64,000 nucleotides of DNA from Symbiodinium sp. CCMP2592 (Eukaryota > Sar > Dinophyceae > Suessiales > Symbiodiniaceae), in NCBI GenBank assembly GCA_905221615.1, contig CAJNDT010001213.1, positions 951,001 to 1,015,000 of the forward strand. Reading direction: 5' to 3'. Below are positions 30,227-40,052 of the stretch, piece after piece. The translations under genes were made by a program, and so were the position numbers. Below the pieces are notes generated by a model. It did no database searches. It was not told the origin of the DNA and saw only the letters and a list, made by a program, of their open reading frames with translations. The stretch's first letter is position 1. The number at the start of each line of letters is the position of its first letter.

Positions 30227-30372
30227 TTATGCAGATGATTGTATTGCGGTACAATAATGTTCAAGCCCTGATATACAGTTAGACGCCGTCTAAAGTCTAC
30301 TTGGAGGATGGGGGGACTAGATACCAAGTAGAGGTATAAGTACCCCAACAGAGTTCCTAGACCCTAAACCCT

Positions 30373-30478
30373 GAAGACTCCAATATCCCTTAACTAAGGA
30401 ATATTCCTTAAATTGCAGTAGGATCCTCAAGATGATTTCAGGAAAATTCCTTAACTAAGGGATATTTAAGTGTCTGGG
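30373..30478. repeat. HP-C hairpin element, left end truncated
   Basis: AGACTCCAATATCCCTTAAC to TTCCTTAACTAAGGGATATT. A telomere-type word abuts the left end. Confidence 0.75.
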
Positions 30479-30533
30479 ACCCTATCACCATAAAAGGGGT
30501 CCGACTTGGGGATGCGATGTATGAGGGAGGCCT

Positions 30534-30688
30534 GAGGAGCGGCATTCCTCATCATTCAATAGAATACCCCTTAATTGAGGAATATAGCTTAAATCATAAT
30601 ATGAAGCCCTATATAGTTTAAGCCATATTCCTTAATTAAGGGGTATTGGGCTCTCTGGGGAGGAGTGGCATTCCTCATCATTCAATAG
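30534..30688. repeat. HP-B hairpin flanked by 29-bp direct repeats
   Basis: 30534-30562 and 30660-30688 are identical except for one base (GAGGAG[C/T]GGCATTCCTC...). Between them lies an HP-B hairpin (30563-30659) that lacks its left CCCAGAGAGCCC. Confidence 0.88.
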
Positions 30689-30701
30689 TTCATAAACCCC
30701 A

Positions 30702-30820
30702 CTTGGAGGGTCGTGGGACGTTATGATTATCGGTTTTATAAGTACCTTAGTTGGGGTTGTACGTAGATATACCTATAGTTTCCTTACCTATAATCCTACT
30801 AAGTCCCATCATCCTCTAAG
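30702..30820. repeat. HP-A hairpin element, CA duplication
   Basis: CTTGGAGGGTCGTGGGACGT to CATCCTCTAAG. CA at 30700-30701 and 30821-30822. Confidence 0.85.
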
Positions 30821-31082
30821 CACACTTCGCTCCCACTCGAATAGTAGTATAGCCCATGAAAAGACAAGTTGCATAAGGTTTTGAAAAGGTTTTATACAAG
30901 TCGACATGTTCAAAATAGCTTGTCATCGGGGTTTGGTGTTCCATTGAGGCGTGTTTAAGGGATCTGCGAAAATTTAGTTTTTCGGGTTTAGGATATAGTG
31001 GCCGTAGTGACAGGACCACCTTGGGGTCAGGGTGGAGGGCTCATGGCTGCAATGATCAAAACAGGGCTTAGGGGTATATTTT

Positions 31083-31183
31083 GGGTGGTTGTCAAAATCA
31101 TGGTCCCTTTTTGGTACCCTAAATATTAGGTGCCGTACTGCATTAGGGGCTCAACAAGGAACCCTAATTTTAACAACTACCCA
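31083..31183. repeat. HP-J hairpin element
   Basis: TGGGTGGTTGTCAAAATCAT to ATTTTAACAACTACCCA. A left half alone recurs at 31960-32000. Confidence 0.78.
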
Positions 31184-31321
31184 CTTGGTCTCGCAAAATA
31201 CACTGTAAGGGTACATTATTGCTGGTTCTTCTGACCTCTACGTAAATCCAAGCTTAAGCGCTGCTAAAATTCTAGCATGCATCATCCAAGCAGTCAGCTC
31301 CGGCAGTTCCTAAGCTACTTC

Positions 31322-31505
31322 CCCAGAGATCCCAATACCCCTTAATTAAGGAGCATGGCTTAAGGCCTAGGGGTTCCTTAAAGGGCTCCTTAAAAAGATC
31401 TATAAAGGTTCTATAAGGGAATTGAGGAATATACCTTAAATTCTAGGGGGCCTAAATATTATGATTCAAAGTAATTCCTCAATTAAGGGGTATTGGGTTC
31501 TCTGG
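31322..31505. repeat. Composite HP-B-type hairpin (GATCCC subtype), TC duplication
   Basis: CCCAGAGATCCCAATACCCC to GGGGTATTGGGTTCTCTGG. TC outside both ends. A CCTAGGGGTTCCTTAAAGGG spacer sits in the left arm, which then restarts. Confidence 0.82.
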
Positions 31506-32235
31506 TCGAAACTCGTTCTGAGGCGCTCAGGGCATCTTGTCCTGTGCGAGCGAGGATTGAAGATGCTTGTTTCAGAAATGGTTTTTTTGTGATAGAAAAA
31601 GCACGAATGGGCTTCTGAGCATCTAGGAAGTCTCCCATGAGTTCGGGTGTTGCGGGATTTGTGTTTCAGGTTTCAGCTTCGACTTTCAGCTTCTGGACTT
31701 AGAGGGCGCTTAGTCTGTCTTTCGGGTGTCTCTTGGGCCTTCCCCGAAAGCTTTTTCGAGTCGGAGTTCAGCCAGAACCGTCCGCAAAGCAAACAAAACC
31801 AGCCCGAAAAAGCGTGCATCCCTTCAGCTACCATGCTCTGTCAAAGGGTCGGTCCAGGAGAAGGGAAACTTCCAGGGATCCGACAAGTCATGAAGCACTA
31901 CGTGTCGACTTCGACAGCCATCAACATCAATTAAATTAGGACTTTACATCCGACGATAAGGGTAGTTGTCAAACTTATGGTCCCTTTTTGGGGTACCAGG
32001 ACCCAAAACCACCCATAAGGGAAAGTAAGAATTATGCCAAATCGATACCTAGTCAAGTGGTTATCGCAGCGTATCCCTATCCACCGTGCCATATACTCCC
32101 AAACCCATGGTCTCACGAAAACATTCACCTTTTCTACAAAACAATACTCCAACACGTCTCGCATCGTTCTAACGTCATGAGGGCCCACAGATTGACATTG
32201 GGGCGTGGGGGTGACACTTTGGGGTTTGAGGTCCA

Positions 32236-32356
32236 CTTAGAGGATTAGGGGACTGAGTAAGTAGGGCTAAAAGCGAAGTAGCTATAGGTGTATCTATTTA
32301 TAACTCGAATAAAGGTGCCCATAACCCCGTTTACCAAGTCCAGATGATCCTCTGAG
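32236..32356. repeat. HP-A hairpin element, CA duplication
   Basis: CTTAGAGGATTAGGGGACTG to GATCCTCTGAG. CA outside both ends. Confidence 0.84.
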
Positions 32357-32525
32357 CAGGGACATGGGCGTGCTTTGAGCTTACCGGATTGAAAAGCACT
32401 CCCCTCGGCCCCACCCTGCAAACCCTAAACCCTAGACCCTCAACCCTGAACCGTCCACCCTTATATGCTGATGCTAAACCGTCGACTCTCAACCCTAAAC
32501 ACTGAAACCCGTGGGGCTCTCTGAG

Positions 32526-32598
32526 CTGTGGACTACCCACCGGCATTCTGCAACACATCGGGCAAGAGCTGAATGCCACCCTGCGAGCGCGCCGCTAG
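32526..32598. CDS. Coding-like island, strand uncertain
   Basis: Plus frame CGLPTGILQHIGQELNATLR then ARR and TAG. Minus frame QGGIQLLPDVLQNAGG then TAG. Both look protein-like, so only the presence of an exon is suggested. Confidence 0.25.
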
Positions 32599-33047
32599 GC
32601 AGCCAGGGTTTAGCGTTTCTGTAAGGCCTCTAGAGAGCTTCTAAAAGGGATGCATAAGGGTTTTGTAACAGTTATTCTCCAAAGTTCAGAGGTTTAGGGC
32701 TCCAGGCGTTTAGGGTCGAAGGGTTTCCCACTTTCGGGGGTTCATTTGCTGGGTGTAAGATCTGATGTAAAAACAACACCAAACACAGAAAGCAACACAA
32801 AGAAGCAAATCCTGACAGGCCTAAAACCTGCGAGACTGTGAAGCTGCTGTAGAGGCATGTCGAAGCCCAAAACTATATAAACTAAACGGCGTTCCGTCAA
32901 AAAGCACTGACACAAAAATACCAAAAACAATGACAAAAACAACCAGATGCGCTCCTAAGCCCGCTGCTGATCACCCGTACAAAAAAAACTAGTCTACAAA
33001 ACCCAACGTATGTGGTGTGAAAAACACGCGAAAAGGAATTTTAAAAA

Positions 33048-33075
33048 ACACACACACACACACGCACACACACGC
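33048..33075. repeat. (CA)n microsatellite
   Basis: CACACA run with CG interruptions. Confidence 0.9.
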
Positions 33076-33084
33076 ACGCCTCAC

Positions 33085-33155
33085 GGAAGCAGCCGGCGAG
33101 CTGCCTTTCCTGGCCGAAGCGTTTCGTCTGGGCGCCCCGGATGGCGATGCCTCAA
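33085..33155 (-). CDS. Coding-like exon, paralogous to 20440-20550
   Basis: Minus strand CCTTTGAG|GC then IAIRGAQTKRFGQERQLAGC, with a GT donor (TTCC|GTGAGG). See the partner entry for the silent-difference argument. Confidence 0.42.
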
Positions 33156-33188
33156 AGGGTGTTCTTCGAAGGCTGCTCTTAGGATTCC

Positions 33189-33288
33189 TGCGGTTGATGA
33201 TATATTTATTACCTTAATGACCCTAGACAATGGAAATTATAGTATATTCCTTATTAGGGGTAATGCAGGATGTATATCATCAGCCGTA
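33189..33288. repeat. HP-F hairpin element
   Basis: TGCGGTTGATGATATATTTA to GTATATCATCAGCCGTA. Confidence 0.8.
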
Positions 33289-33433
33289 GGTTTAGGGCTT
33301 CGGGTTCCTATACCCTAAGGCCCCAAAGATGCAAATAGTACCCATTTGTTGCCCAAATTCTATAAATGCTACCTCCTTTGGGCTACCTGGAGCACCAGGA
33401 TAAGAGATCCTGTACGGGATCTTTTGGGTGACT

Positions 33434-33542
33434 CCCAGAGAGCCCAATAACCCTTAATTAAGGAATATGGCTTAAATTATATAGGTGTTCATATTATAAT
33501 TTAAGCTGTATTCCTTAATTAAGGGGTATTGGGCTCTCTGGG
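33434..33542. repeat. HP-B hairpin element
   Basis: CCCAGAGAGCCCAATAACCC to its complement. Flanking dinucleotides differ (CT, TT). Confidence 0.9.
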
Positions 33543-33950
33543 TTCTTCTTGTTGAGAGCTCCTTGCGAGATTTGTCGGCTTTCTGGGTTGGCTAGGGGTG
33601 TTGGTAGGGTTGGGAATTGAAGGTTGAATTCATCCAGGGTGTGGAGTTTGAGGGTTCAAGGTCAGCGATGGCTTCGTAGGCTTTTTAAGTGCCCATGCTT
33701 AGGATTCTTGGCAAATGCTACTCTTTAAGTGCTGTTCGTGGGCTCCTTGTTGCGCATTAGCATTGCTTACGTGCATCTTCGTTCTCGAGCTTTGCGTTTC
33801 TTGGGACCATTTAAGCGTTTCCTCAGATGCCGGAGGGATTCCCTAAACCCTAAACCCTAAACCGCCTTGGGGTCTCTTGTGGTTTTTAAAGGAACCCTTG
33901 GCCATGAACGTTTCGGGCTGCTGAGGGCCGTTGAAGTCTGGCCTCTTGCT

Positions 33951-34132
33951 AAGGAATTCACTTTGAGTTACCATAATGAGGAAACCATATTATTTTATGT
34001 AGATAAGGAATCTAGTTTCAGTTACCATATAAGGAAACCATACTATTTACTGTAGATAAGGAATCTAACTCAAGATACCATGAAAAGGAAATCATAGTAT
34101 TTACTATAGATCCTATCATGGTATAAACCTTA
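33951..34132. repeat. Three-copy tandem repeat, about 54-bp unit
   Basis: AAGGAATC....GTTACCATA.AAGGAAACCATA.TATTTA.TGTAGAT repeated at 33951, 34005 and 34058. Confidence 0.85.
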
Positions 34133-34646
34133 AACCCTAAACCCTTAAAGGAACCCTTATAGATCCCTTAGAGGATCTCTTATAGATCCCTACTATGGCA
34201 ACTTAAATTAACTCAAAATGAACCCCTTAACAAGAACCCAGTTTTGGAGTTGTTGTTTGAGGTGGCCTCCTCGGGAGGACTTTTTGCAGGGCAGCCTGGG
34301 GTTGCTTACGGTTTAGGGTTTAGGGTCTAGGGTTTTAGGGTTTGAGGGTTTAGGGTCTAGTGGGGTTCTTACGGTGGTTTAAGAATGCTTTAGGCCAGCT
34401 TCTGCAGTTTTCTTAGGTCTGTGTTGAAAAGTGTTTGAAGCGTTCTGCGGGTTTCTTGTGTAGGCTGTGTAGGCTTTCTGAATCTTGTAATCGGTGTGAA
34501 ACTGTTTCTTAGGGTTGTTCTCAGGTTTCCTTTTGCGTGTACTTCAACTGGTGTGTTCATGCTTTCTTTCGGGTTTGTTTTCGCGCTTCTTGGAGTATAC
34601 TATGTGTGTGTGTGTGTGTGTGCGCGCACGTGTGTTGTTTCTGCAG
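34133..34646. other. Stretch with TTTAGGG tract and (TG)n
   Basis: TTTAGGG-type run at 34313-34362 and (TG)n at 34599-34633. No gene supported. Confidence 0.5.
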
Positions 34647-34849
34647 GGTGTTTATAGCTTCCTTGGTTCCGTCAAGGGTTTCTGAAGGCATTTTGGACGT
34701 GCCCCTTTATTCCCGTGCCCCGCGTCCCGCCGTTTGCGCGGCTTCAAGCTGTAAGTCTGTATGCCTTGAAACTTGGGGCGAGGCGTAACCATCGAAAGCC
34801 CTACGATACGCTTGAGGGCGTAGAAGTTTAGGGTTTAGGGTTTTGGGTT

Positions 34850-34984
34850 TAGGGTCCCAAAAAAGTCCAGAGATAACTGATACCCGGGTGCGTTGGCCAG
34901 CAAGCTGCTTGTGCCCATAGTTCCTGGCCACACGCAGTGCACAGAAACGCCACATGCAAATCGGGCATTTAGAGCTCGAATTTG
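34850..34984 (-). CDS. Coding-like exon, weakly dehydrogenase-like
   Basis: Minus strand ACATCTTTGCAG| then QIRALNARFACGVSVHCVWP, GTMGTSSLLANAPGY. The GVSVHCVWPGTMGTS word resembles the V.V..V.PG...T segment of short-chain dehydrogenases/reductases, but no active-site YxxxK or Rossmann motif is visible nearby. A GT donor (CCCGG|GTATCAG) precedes TTTAGGG repeats. Family assignment is weak. Confidence 0.35.
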
Positions 34985-35029
34985 CTGCAAAGATGTAATG
35001 TTCAGAACGGTGTCACGCCGACAACTCTT

Positions 35030-35105
35030 CAAAAACTAAGGAGCCAAGCTGCATTGCCGTCTCGCACCACAGGGACCAGCGAATCTGCTTGCCGCCCTGC
35101 CTGCA
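35030..35105 (-). CDS. Coding-like exon, paralogous to 21488-21570
   Basis: Minus strand GGTTGCAG| then QGGKQIRWSLWCETAMQLGS. See the partner entry. Confidence 0.42.
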
Positions 35106-35229
35106 ACCAACACAGCGACTCGAAGCCACAGAAGCCCTAGTTTACCAAGTAGGAAACTCGGAAACCTTCATCGCTGCGCTTATAGATTTTCGCTGCTCCT
35201 TCATGCGCATCGGGCAGCTCCAGACCCAA

Positions 35230-35485
35230 ATTCTAAACCCTACTAAGCCCTAAACTCCCCAAATTCCCTCCACCCTAAACTCCAAACTCTAAACTCTAAA
35301 CCCTAGACCGTACCTAAACCTTAAACCCTTATCTCGAAAGCCCTCGCCGAGGGGTTCATACTGTTCGGGTAGGGGAAGAAGCTCTCTATTCAAGGGTTTT
35401 TAGGATTAGGTTCTAGGGATCAGGGTTCAGGATTTAGGGTTAGGTTTTAGGGATCGAGGTACAAGGGTTATAGGGTTTAGGGATT
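35230..35485. repeat. Degenerate TTTAGGG-type tracts
   Basis: CCCTAAACTCC words (35230-35330), then TTTAGGATTAGG words in the opposite orientation (35395-35485). Confidence 0.7.
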
Positions 35486-35590
35486 AGACCAAAACCCAGG
35501 CTCCCTTAGCCAAACAAACTCCGGAAACCCTGAACCAAAGGGTCCTGCAGCCTTCATGGTTGTGGGTTTATTTAGGCTTCCGTGTTCAGG

Positions 35591-35629
35591 TGGTTTAGGG
35601 TTTAGGGTTTAGGGTTTAGGGTTTAGGGG
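35591..35629. repeat. TTTAGGG tract
   Basis: Five perfect TTTAGGG units. Confidence 0.95.
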
Positions 35630-35710
35630 AGTCAAGAAACTATGCTAAGGATCCCTCTGTCGGACAGGGAGTTAGTTTCGCTGGGTTTCTGGACTAATTG
35701 CAGATTCTTA

Positions 35711-35754
35711 CTGGGGGCATTGGGCTCCGTGCTTCGGGACCAGGCAAATCTCGT
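35711..35754 (-). CDS. Short coding-like exon beside a hairpin
   Basis: Minus strand: hairpin end CTCTGGG, then TAAG|, then DEICLVPKHGAQCP and a strong donor CA|GTAAGA. Short, so uncertain. Confidence 0.35.
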
Positions 35755-35758
35755 CTTA

Positions 35759-35929
35759 CCCAGAGAACCCAATACCCCTTAATTAAGGAAGTATAGCTTA
35801 CAATCATAATATGAAGCCCTATAATATGAAGCCCTATATATGGTATGCCATATTCCTTCATCCCCTTATAGACCCCCTTATAGATCCCTTTATGGAGCCG
35901 CTTAATTAAGGGGTATTGGGCTCTCTGGG
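35759..35929. repeat. Composite HP-B hairpin, TA duplication
   Basis: CCCAGAGAACCCAATACCCC to GGGGTATTGGGCTCTCTGGG. TA outside both ends. The CCTTATAGATCCCTTTATGG spacer is in the right arm, and ATATGAAGCCCTATA is duplicated at the centre. Confidence 0.85.
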
Positions 35930-35947
35930 TATCTGAGTCTGAGTATA

Positions 35948-36033
35948 AAATTGGGGGGTACCCTTATTCAGGGGGGTCCTTATAATAAGGATCCTACTAT
36001 TTAAGTTACCAGATTAGGGTCCCCCATTTTCGG
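35948..36033. repeat. HP-D hairpin, left end truncated
   Basis: GGGGTCCTTATAATAAGGAT core and CGGAAACTCCC right end. Confidence 0.7.
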
Positions 36034-36098
36034 AAACTCCCAAATGATAACAGCAATACTAGCATTAGCCGAAAGCTCTACACCCAAGTCCTTTGACC

Positions 36099-36216
36099 CT
36101 ACAGTAAACCCAGAAATTTGGAAACCGTAGTAAGGCCAAATCGTGCTGGGATTACCTCTACATTACTCTCTCGGATTGAGGCTATTGGGTTTCCAACCTT
36201 TGGGCTTCTACGGAAA
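36099..36216. repeat. HP-G hairpin, diverged
   Basis: ACCCAGAAATTTGGAAACC to GGTTTCCAACCTTTGGGCTT. Confidence 0.6.
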
Positions 36217-36221
36217 GCCGC

Positions 36222-36320
36222 CTTAGTAAGCAGTGTTCTAAGTAGTTTAACTAGGATAATAAATATAACTATAGTTACCTTATTTAAAACCCTACTTCCC
36301 AAGTCCCCTGATCCTCTAAG
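36222..36320. repeat. HP-A hairpin, left end truncated
   Basis: Ends AGTCCCCTGATCCTCTAAG, directly against an HP-D copy. Confidence 0.7.
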
Positions 36321-36322
36321 TG

Positions 36323-36423
36323 GTAGTTTCCGAAAACCGGGGACCCTTATATAGTAGCCTAAATAGTAGGGTCCTTATTGTGAGGACCCCAAAATAAGGT
36401 ACCCCTAATTCTCGGAAACTCCC
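36323..36423. repeat. HP-D hairpin element
   Basis: GTAGTTTCCGAAAACCGGGG to CTCGGAAACTCCC. Confidence 0.82.
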
Positions 36424-36460
36424 AAGTAAACCCAAAGTCCTTAGAGCCTGAGCCTTGAAG

Positions 36461-36598
36461 GCTTAGGGTTTAGGGTTTAGGGTTTAGGGGTTTTAGGGTT
36501 TAGGGGTTTTAGGGTTTAGGGGTTTAGGGTTTAGGGTTTAGGGTTTAGGGTTGAGGGTTGAGGGGTTTAGGGGTTTAGGGTTTAGGGGTTTAGGGTAA
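36461..36598. repeat. TTTAGGG tract
   Basis: About eighteen TTTAGGG/GTTTAGGGG units, among the purest tracts in the window. Confidence 0.95.
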
Positions 36599-36638
36599 GT
36601 CCCAAGCCCCCATCTTAATCTGGCTTCTTGCAGGACTG

Positions 36639-36806
36639 CCCAGAGACTCCAATATCCCTTCATTCAGGAATAGCTAGGGTTCCTGTAAGGGATCCATAAG
36701 GGATCTGTAGGGTTTAGGGCTCAGGGGCCTCCAATATCCATCATATTAGGGATCCTACTACAACTTACCTTATGTTCCTTAATTGAGGGATATTGGAGTC
36801 TCTGGG
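36639..36806. repeat. Composite HP-C hairpin, TG duplication
   Basis: CCCAGAGACTCCAATATCCC to GGGATATTGGAGTCTCTGGG. TG outside both ends. The left arm is interrupted by a GGGTTCCTGTAAGGGATCC spacer and TTTAGGG, then restarts as CCTCCAATATCC. Confidence 0.88.
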
Positions 36807-37298
36807 TGAGCTGGGTCGCCATGGTAACGAAAGCCTAGGATACACCCGACTATGGTAACGCAAACTAAGTAGTTTGGCCGCCGGTCTAACATAGAGGCCT
36901 GAATTATAATAGTACTAGTAATAATACAACTAATAATAGTTAATCATGGTAAACATAACAATAATGAATAGTATAGAAGCGTGAACCCCCTAAACCCTAA
37001 ACCCTAAACCCGAATAATTAATGATGTTACTCCTTAAGGTTGTTGATTATGTTTATACTAGAACATGCCCCAAAGCCCCGTTCTAATTGCTGATGCCCCC
37101 ATACTAGGGTTGCAACATTCTCACGTTCAGGGTTAAGGCTCAAGAGTTTAGGGTTCAAATTGCTCGTGCTTGTTTAAAAGCCTCAATGAAGCGATTCTAA
37201 TGGCGCTTAGGGCCATGAAGGAATTTACGGTTTCCTGCGCCGTTTAGGATTGAGAGATTCCAACAGCACTGATCAGCTTGTGGTTCAGAGTTTCGGAT

Positions 37299-37410
37299 AT
37301 GGGGTTTAGGGGTTTAATTTGGGGTTTAGGGGTTCAGGGGTTTAGGGGTTCAGGGGTTTAGGGTTTAGGGGTTTAGGGGATCAGGGTTTCAGGTTTAGGG
37401 TTTCGGATTT
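37299..37410. repeat. Degenerate TTTAGGGG tract
   Basis: TTTAGGGG/TTCAGGGG words. Confidence 0.85.
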
Positions 37411-37464
37411 GGGGCGTGTGTCTGGGCAGTTGGCGTTTGAGACGAAGCCGAACTGCCCCCACAA

Positions 37465-38931
37465 TCACGGCAAAGTCTTCAGCTGCTCCTGTACAGCGCT
37501 GCTGTCGCCACCGCGACAATCATCACCCCAGGTGACCACAGATCCGTCGCCCAGGATTGCAGCAAATGCGCCAGCAGAAGCTTGGATCTGCTGCACATTC
37601 TTTAGTTGCTCCTGTACGGCACTGCTGTCGCCACCGTAGTCCTTCCCACCCCAGGCGACCACAGATCCATCGTCCTTGATTGCAGCAAATACACGATCAA
37701 ACGCTTGGATCTGCTGCACATTCCTCAGCTGCTCCTGTACAGCGCTGCTGTCGCCACCGCGACAATCATCACCCCAGGTGACCACAGATCCATCGCCAAG
37801 GATTGCAGCAAATGCGCCAGCAGAAGCTTGGATCTGCTGCACATTCTTCAGCTGCTCCTGTACGGCACCGCTGTCGCCACCGTAGTCTTGCCCACCCCAG
37901 GCGACCACAGATCCATCGTCCTTGATTGCAGCAAATGCGCCAGCAGAAGCTTGGATCTGCTGCACATTCTGTAATTGCTCCTGTACGGCACTGCTGTCGC
38001 CACCGTGGTCTTGCCGACCCCAGGCGACCACAGATCCATCATCCTTGATTGCAGCAAATGCACGATCAGAAGCTTGGATCTGCTGCACATTCCTCAGCTG
38101 CTCCTGTACAGCGCTGCTGTCGCCACCGCGACAATCATCACCCCAGGTGACCACAGATCCATCGCCAAGGATTGCAGCAAATGCACGACTAGAAGCTTGG
38201 ATTTGCTGCACATTCCTCAGCTGCTCCTGTACGGCACTGCTGTCGCCACCGCAGCGATCATCACCCCAGGTGACCACAGATCCGTCGCCCAGGATTGCAG
38301 CAAATGCGCCAGCAGAAGCTTGGATCTGCTGCACATTCTTCAGCTGCTCCTGTACGGCACTGCTGTCTCCACCGTAGTCTTGCCGACCCCAGGCGACCAC
38401 AGATCCATCGTCCTTGATTGCAGCGAATGCACCAAAAGAATCTTGGATCTGCTGCACATTCTTTAGTTGCTCCTGTACGGCACTGCTGTCGCCACCGTGG
38501 TCTTGCCGACCCCAGGCGACCACAGATCCATCGTCCTTGATTGCAGCAAATGCACGACTAGAAGCTTGGATTTGCTGCACATTCTTCAGCTGCTCCTGTA
38601 CAGCGCTGCTGTCGCCACCGCGGCGATCATCACCCCAGGTGACCACAGATCCATCGCCAAGGATTGCAGCAAATGCTGCGCTCAAAAAGCTACCACTCGC
38701 GACTACGACCTGCTTCACACTCAAGGTCAGCACGTCACCGCTCTGCAGCCCTGCTTTTATGATATTTGACGCGCCATCAAGTACCTGCCCAGAAGAGTTA
38801 AACAGCCTGCCTCTGCCAGCATTTAGAGCACTCCGGGCACGTCTCTCGAGAAACTCAACAGACTCATCTGTGTCCACTTCCAGAGATGCCTTCTTTCCAC
38901 TCAGCAGATGCACCTCCACCGAAATCGACAT
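37465..38931 (-). CDS. Ubiquitin-like domain plus ten degenerate RCC1-type repeats (488 aa)
   Basis: ATG at 38929-38931. Residues 1-75 have a ubiquitin-like layout (SISVEVHLLSGKKASLEVDT ... LQSGDVLTLSV). Then ten 41-residue units follow, of the form NVQQIQASxxAFAAIxxDGS, VVxWG, GGDSSAVQEQLK. G-D/E-G-x-V-x-x-W-G is the core of RCC1-type propeller blades, but the units are shorter than the usual 50-60 residues. The units alternate between a TWGDD and an AWGRQD subtype. Proteins of this layout are abundant in dinoflagellates and are often labelled UVR8- or HERC-like, but no GEF or ligase activity is implied. The last unit breaks at LKTLP-stop with a GT (GCC|GTGATT) nearby, so the C-terminus may lie in a further exon. 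Confidence 0.82.
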   Translation of the reverse strand: MSISVEVHLLSGKKASLEVDTDESVEFLERRARSALNAGRGRLFNSSGQVLDGASNIIKAGLQSGDVLTLSVKQVVVASGSFLSAAFAAILGDGSVVTWGDDRRGGDSSAVQEQLKNVQQIQASSRAFAAIKDDGSVVAWGRQDHGGDSSAVQEQLKNVQQIQDSFGAFAAIKDDGSVVAWGRQDYGGDSSAVQEQLKNVQQIQASAGAFAAILGDGSVVTWGDDRCGGDSSAVQEQLRNVQQIQASSRAFAAILGDGSVVTWGDDCRGGDSSAVQEQLRNVQQIQASDRAFAAIKDDGSVVAWGRQDHGGDSSAVQEQLQNVQQIQASAGAFAAIKDDGSVVAWGGQDYGGDSGAVQEQLKNVQQIQASAGAFAAILGDGSVVTWGDDCRGGDSSAVQEQLRNVQQIQAFDRVFAAIKDDGSVVAWGGKDYGGDSSAVQEQLKNVQQIQASAGAFAAILGDGSVVTWGDDCRGGDSSAVQEQLKTLP

Positions 38932-39200
38932 TGCGCTTCTTCGCGCTTCTTAGGGTGGTCGTAGCAAGCAAATGCTAAGCCTGAGTTCAATTGAATCCTA
39001 CAGCCATACCCGGTATACATCCTTGACATGCTTCCCTGTGCGAAATTCGTGCACTTCAGCAAGGTAGCACTCGAGAACCATACATTGAGGACAGCAAAGC
39101 AGACCCCAGGGAAAATCCAGAGTGCAGGTCCCTTTTATGACTTCCTATACAGCTCCAGCTCTACTTGTTCTACTTAGATTCGAGATCCCCCAATTAATCT
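38932..39200. other. 5' flank of the RCC1-type gene
   Basis: No TATA-like or spliced-leader-like sequence was recognised. Ordinary mixed sequence. Confidence 0.4.
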
Positions 39201-39244
39201 GTAAATCGGAGTTTAGGGTTTAGGGTTTAGGGTAAATCGGAGTT
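39201..39244. repeat. Small TTTAGGG insertion between 12-13-bp direct repeats
   Basis: GTAAATCGGAGTT at 39201-39213 is repeated at 39232-39244, with TAGGGTTTAGGGTTTAGGG between the copies. Confidence 0.85.
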
Positions 39245-39513
39245 GGGAGTACTGAGCCACTGAGCCCTGTGAACCTGCCTCTGCTGCGTGAGGCAAATTA
39301 CACGTAGGGCCAGCTTGCCGTCCTCTCAGGTGCTGACTTATTCGGAGGCCGGGGTATATCTTCATTGTTCTAAATATCATAACTTCATGATATCTATAAA
39401 CTGTGAAATCATACTTAGTGGTATTTATATTTAATAAGTTTAAGACGATGGGGTTAGGATCTTAGGGTTCGGGATTCCGGAGTTTGGGTTCTTGTTCAGG
39501 GGTTTCATTTTAG

Positions 39514-39652
39514 TAAACCCTAAACCCCTAAACCCTCAACCCTCCACTAAACCCCAAACCCCTAGACCCCCTGAGCCCCTGAACCCCTAAACCCTAAACC
39601 CTAAACCCTCGACTAAACAATCCTCGACAAAACCCTTAACCCTAAACCCTGA
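39514..39652. repeat. Degenerate CCCTAAA tract
   Basis: CCCTAAACCCC, CCCTGAACCCC and CCCTCGACTAAA words. Confidence 0.85.
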
Positions 39653-39669
39653 TTCCCAAATCTTCCCTT

Positions 39670-39786
39670 CCCAGAGACTCCAATATCCCTTAATCAAGGA
39701 ATATTCCCTAAATCATATTTGGGATCCTACTATAATTTAGGGTACATTCCCTAAACCCTAAACCCTAAACCCCAAAAGTCTCTGGG
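39670..39786. repeat. HP-C hairpin with right arm replaced by telomere-type repeats, TT duplication
   Basis: Left CCCAGAGACTCCAATATCCC is intact. The right arm runs to GGTACATTCC, then CTAAACCCTAAACCC repeats, then AAAAGTCTCTGGG. TT outside both ends. Confidence 0.85.
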
Positions 39787-39791
39787 TTGAG

Positions 39792-39854
39792 GAGTTTTGG
39801 AGGCTCGTCTTGGGCTCCGAAGAAGCAAAGGAGGCCAGCGCGAAATGCTAATAA
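39792..39854 (+). CDS. Coding-like terminal exon after a hairpin
   Basis: Hairpin end CTCTGGG then TTGAG|, then EEFWRLVLGSEEAKEASAKC-like frame (GAG start) and TAA. It is one of few islands better read on the plus strand. Short and without domain; the strand could be wrong. Confidence 0.3.
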
Positions 39855-39868
39855 TTAGAATAGGGCTG

Positions 39869-39984
39869 CGGGGTTTAGGGTTTATTTAGGGTTTAGGGTT
39901 GATTTAGGGCTTAGGGTTTATTTAGGGTTTATTTAGGGTTTAGGGTTTATTTAAGGTTTAGGGTTTATTTAGGGTTTAGGGTTA
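39869..39984. repeat. TTTATTTAGGG / TTTAGGG tract
   Basis: An 11-bp variant unit, TTTATTTAGGG, alternates with TTTAGGG. Confidence 0.9.
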
Positions 39985-40052
39985 ACAATTAGAGTAGGAT
40001 GCCCTTTAAAGGGTTCCTTGAAGGGGTCTTTAAGGGATCTACAGTAGGTTTC

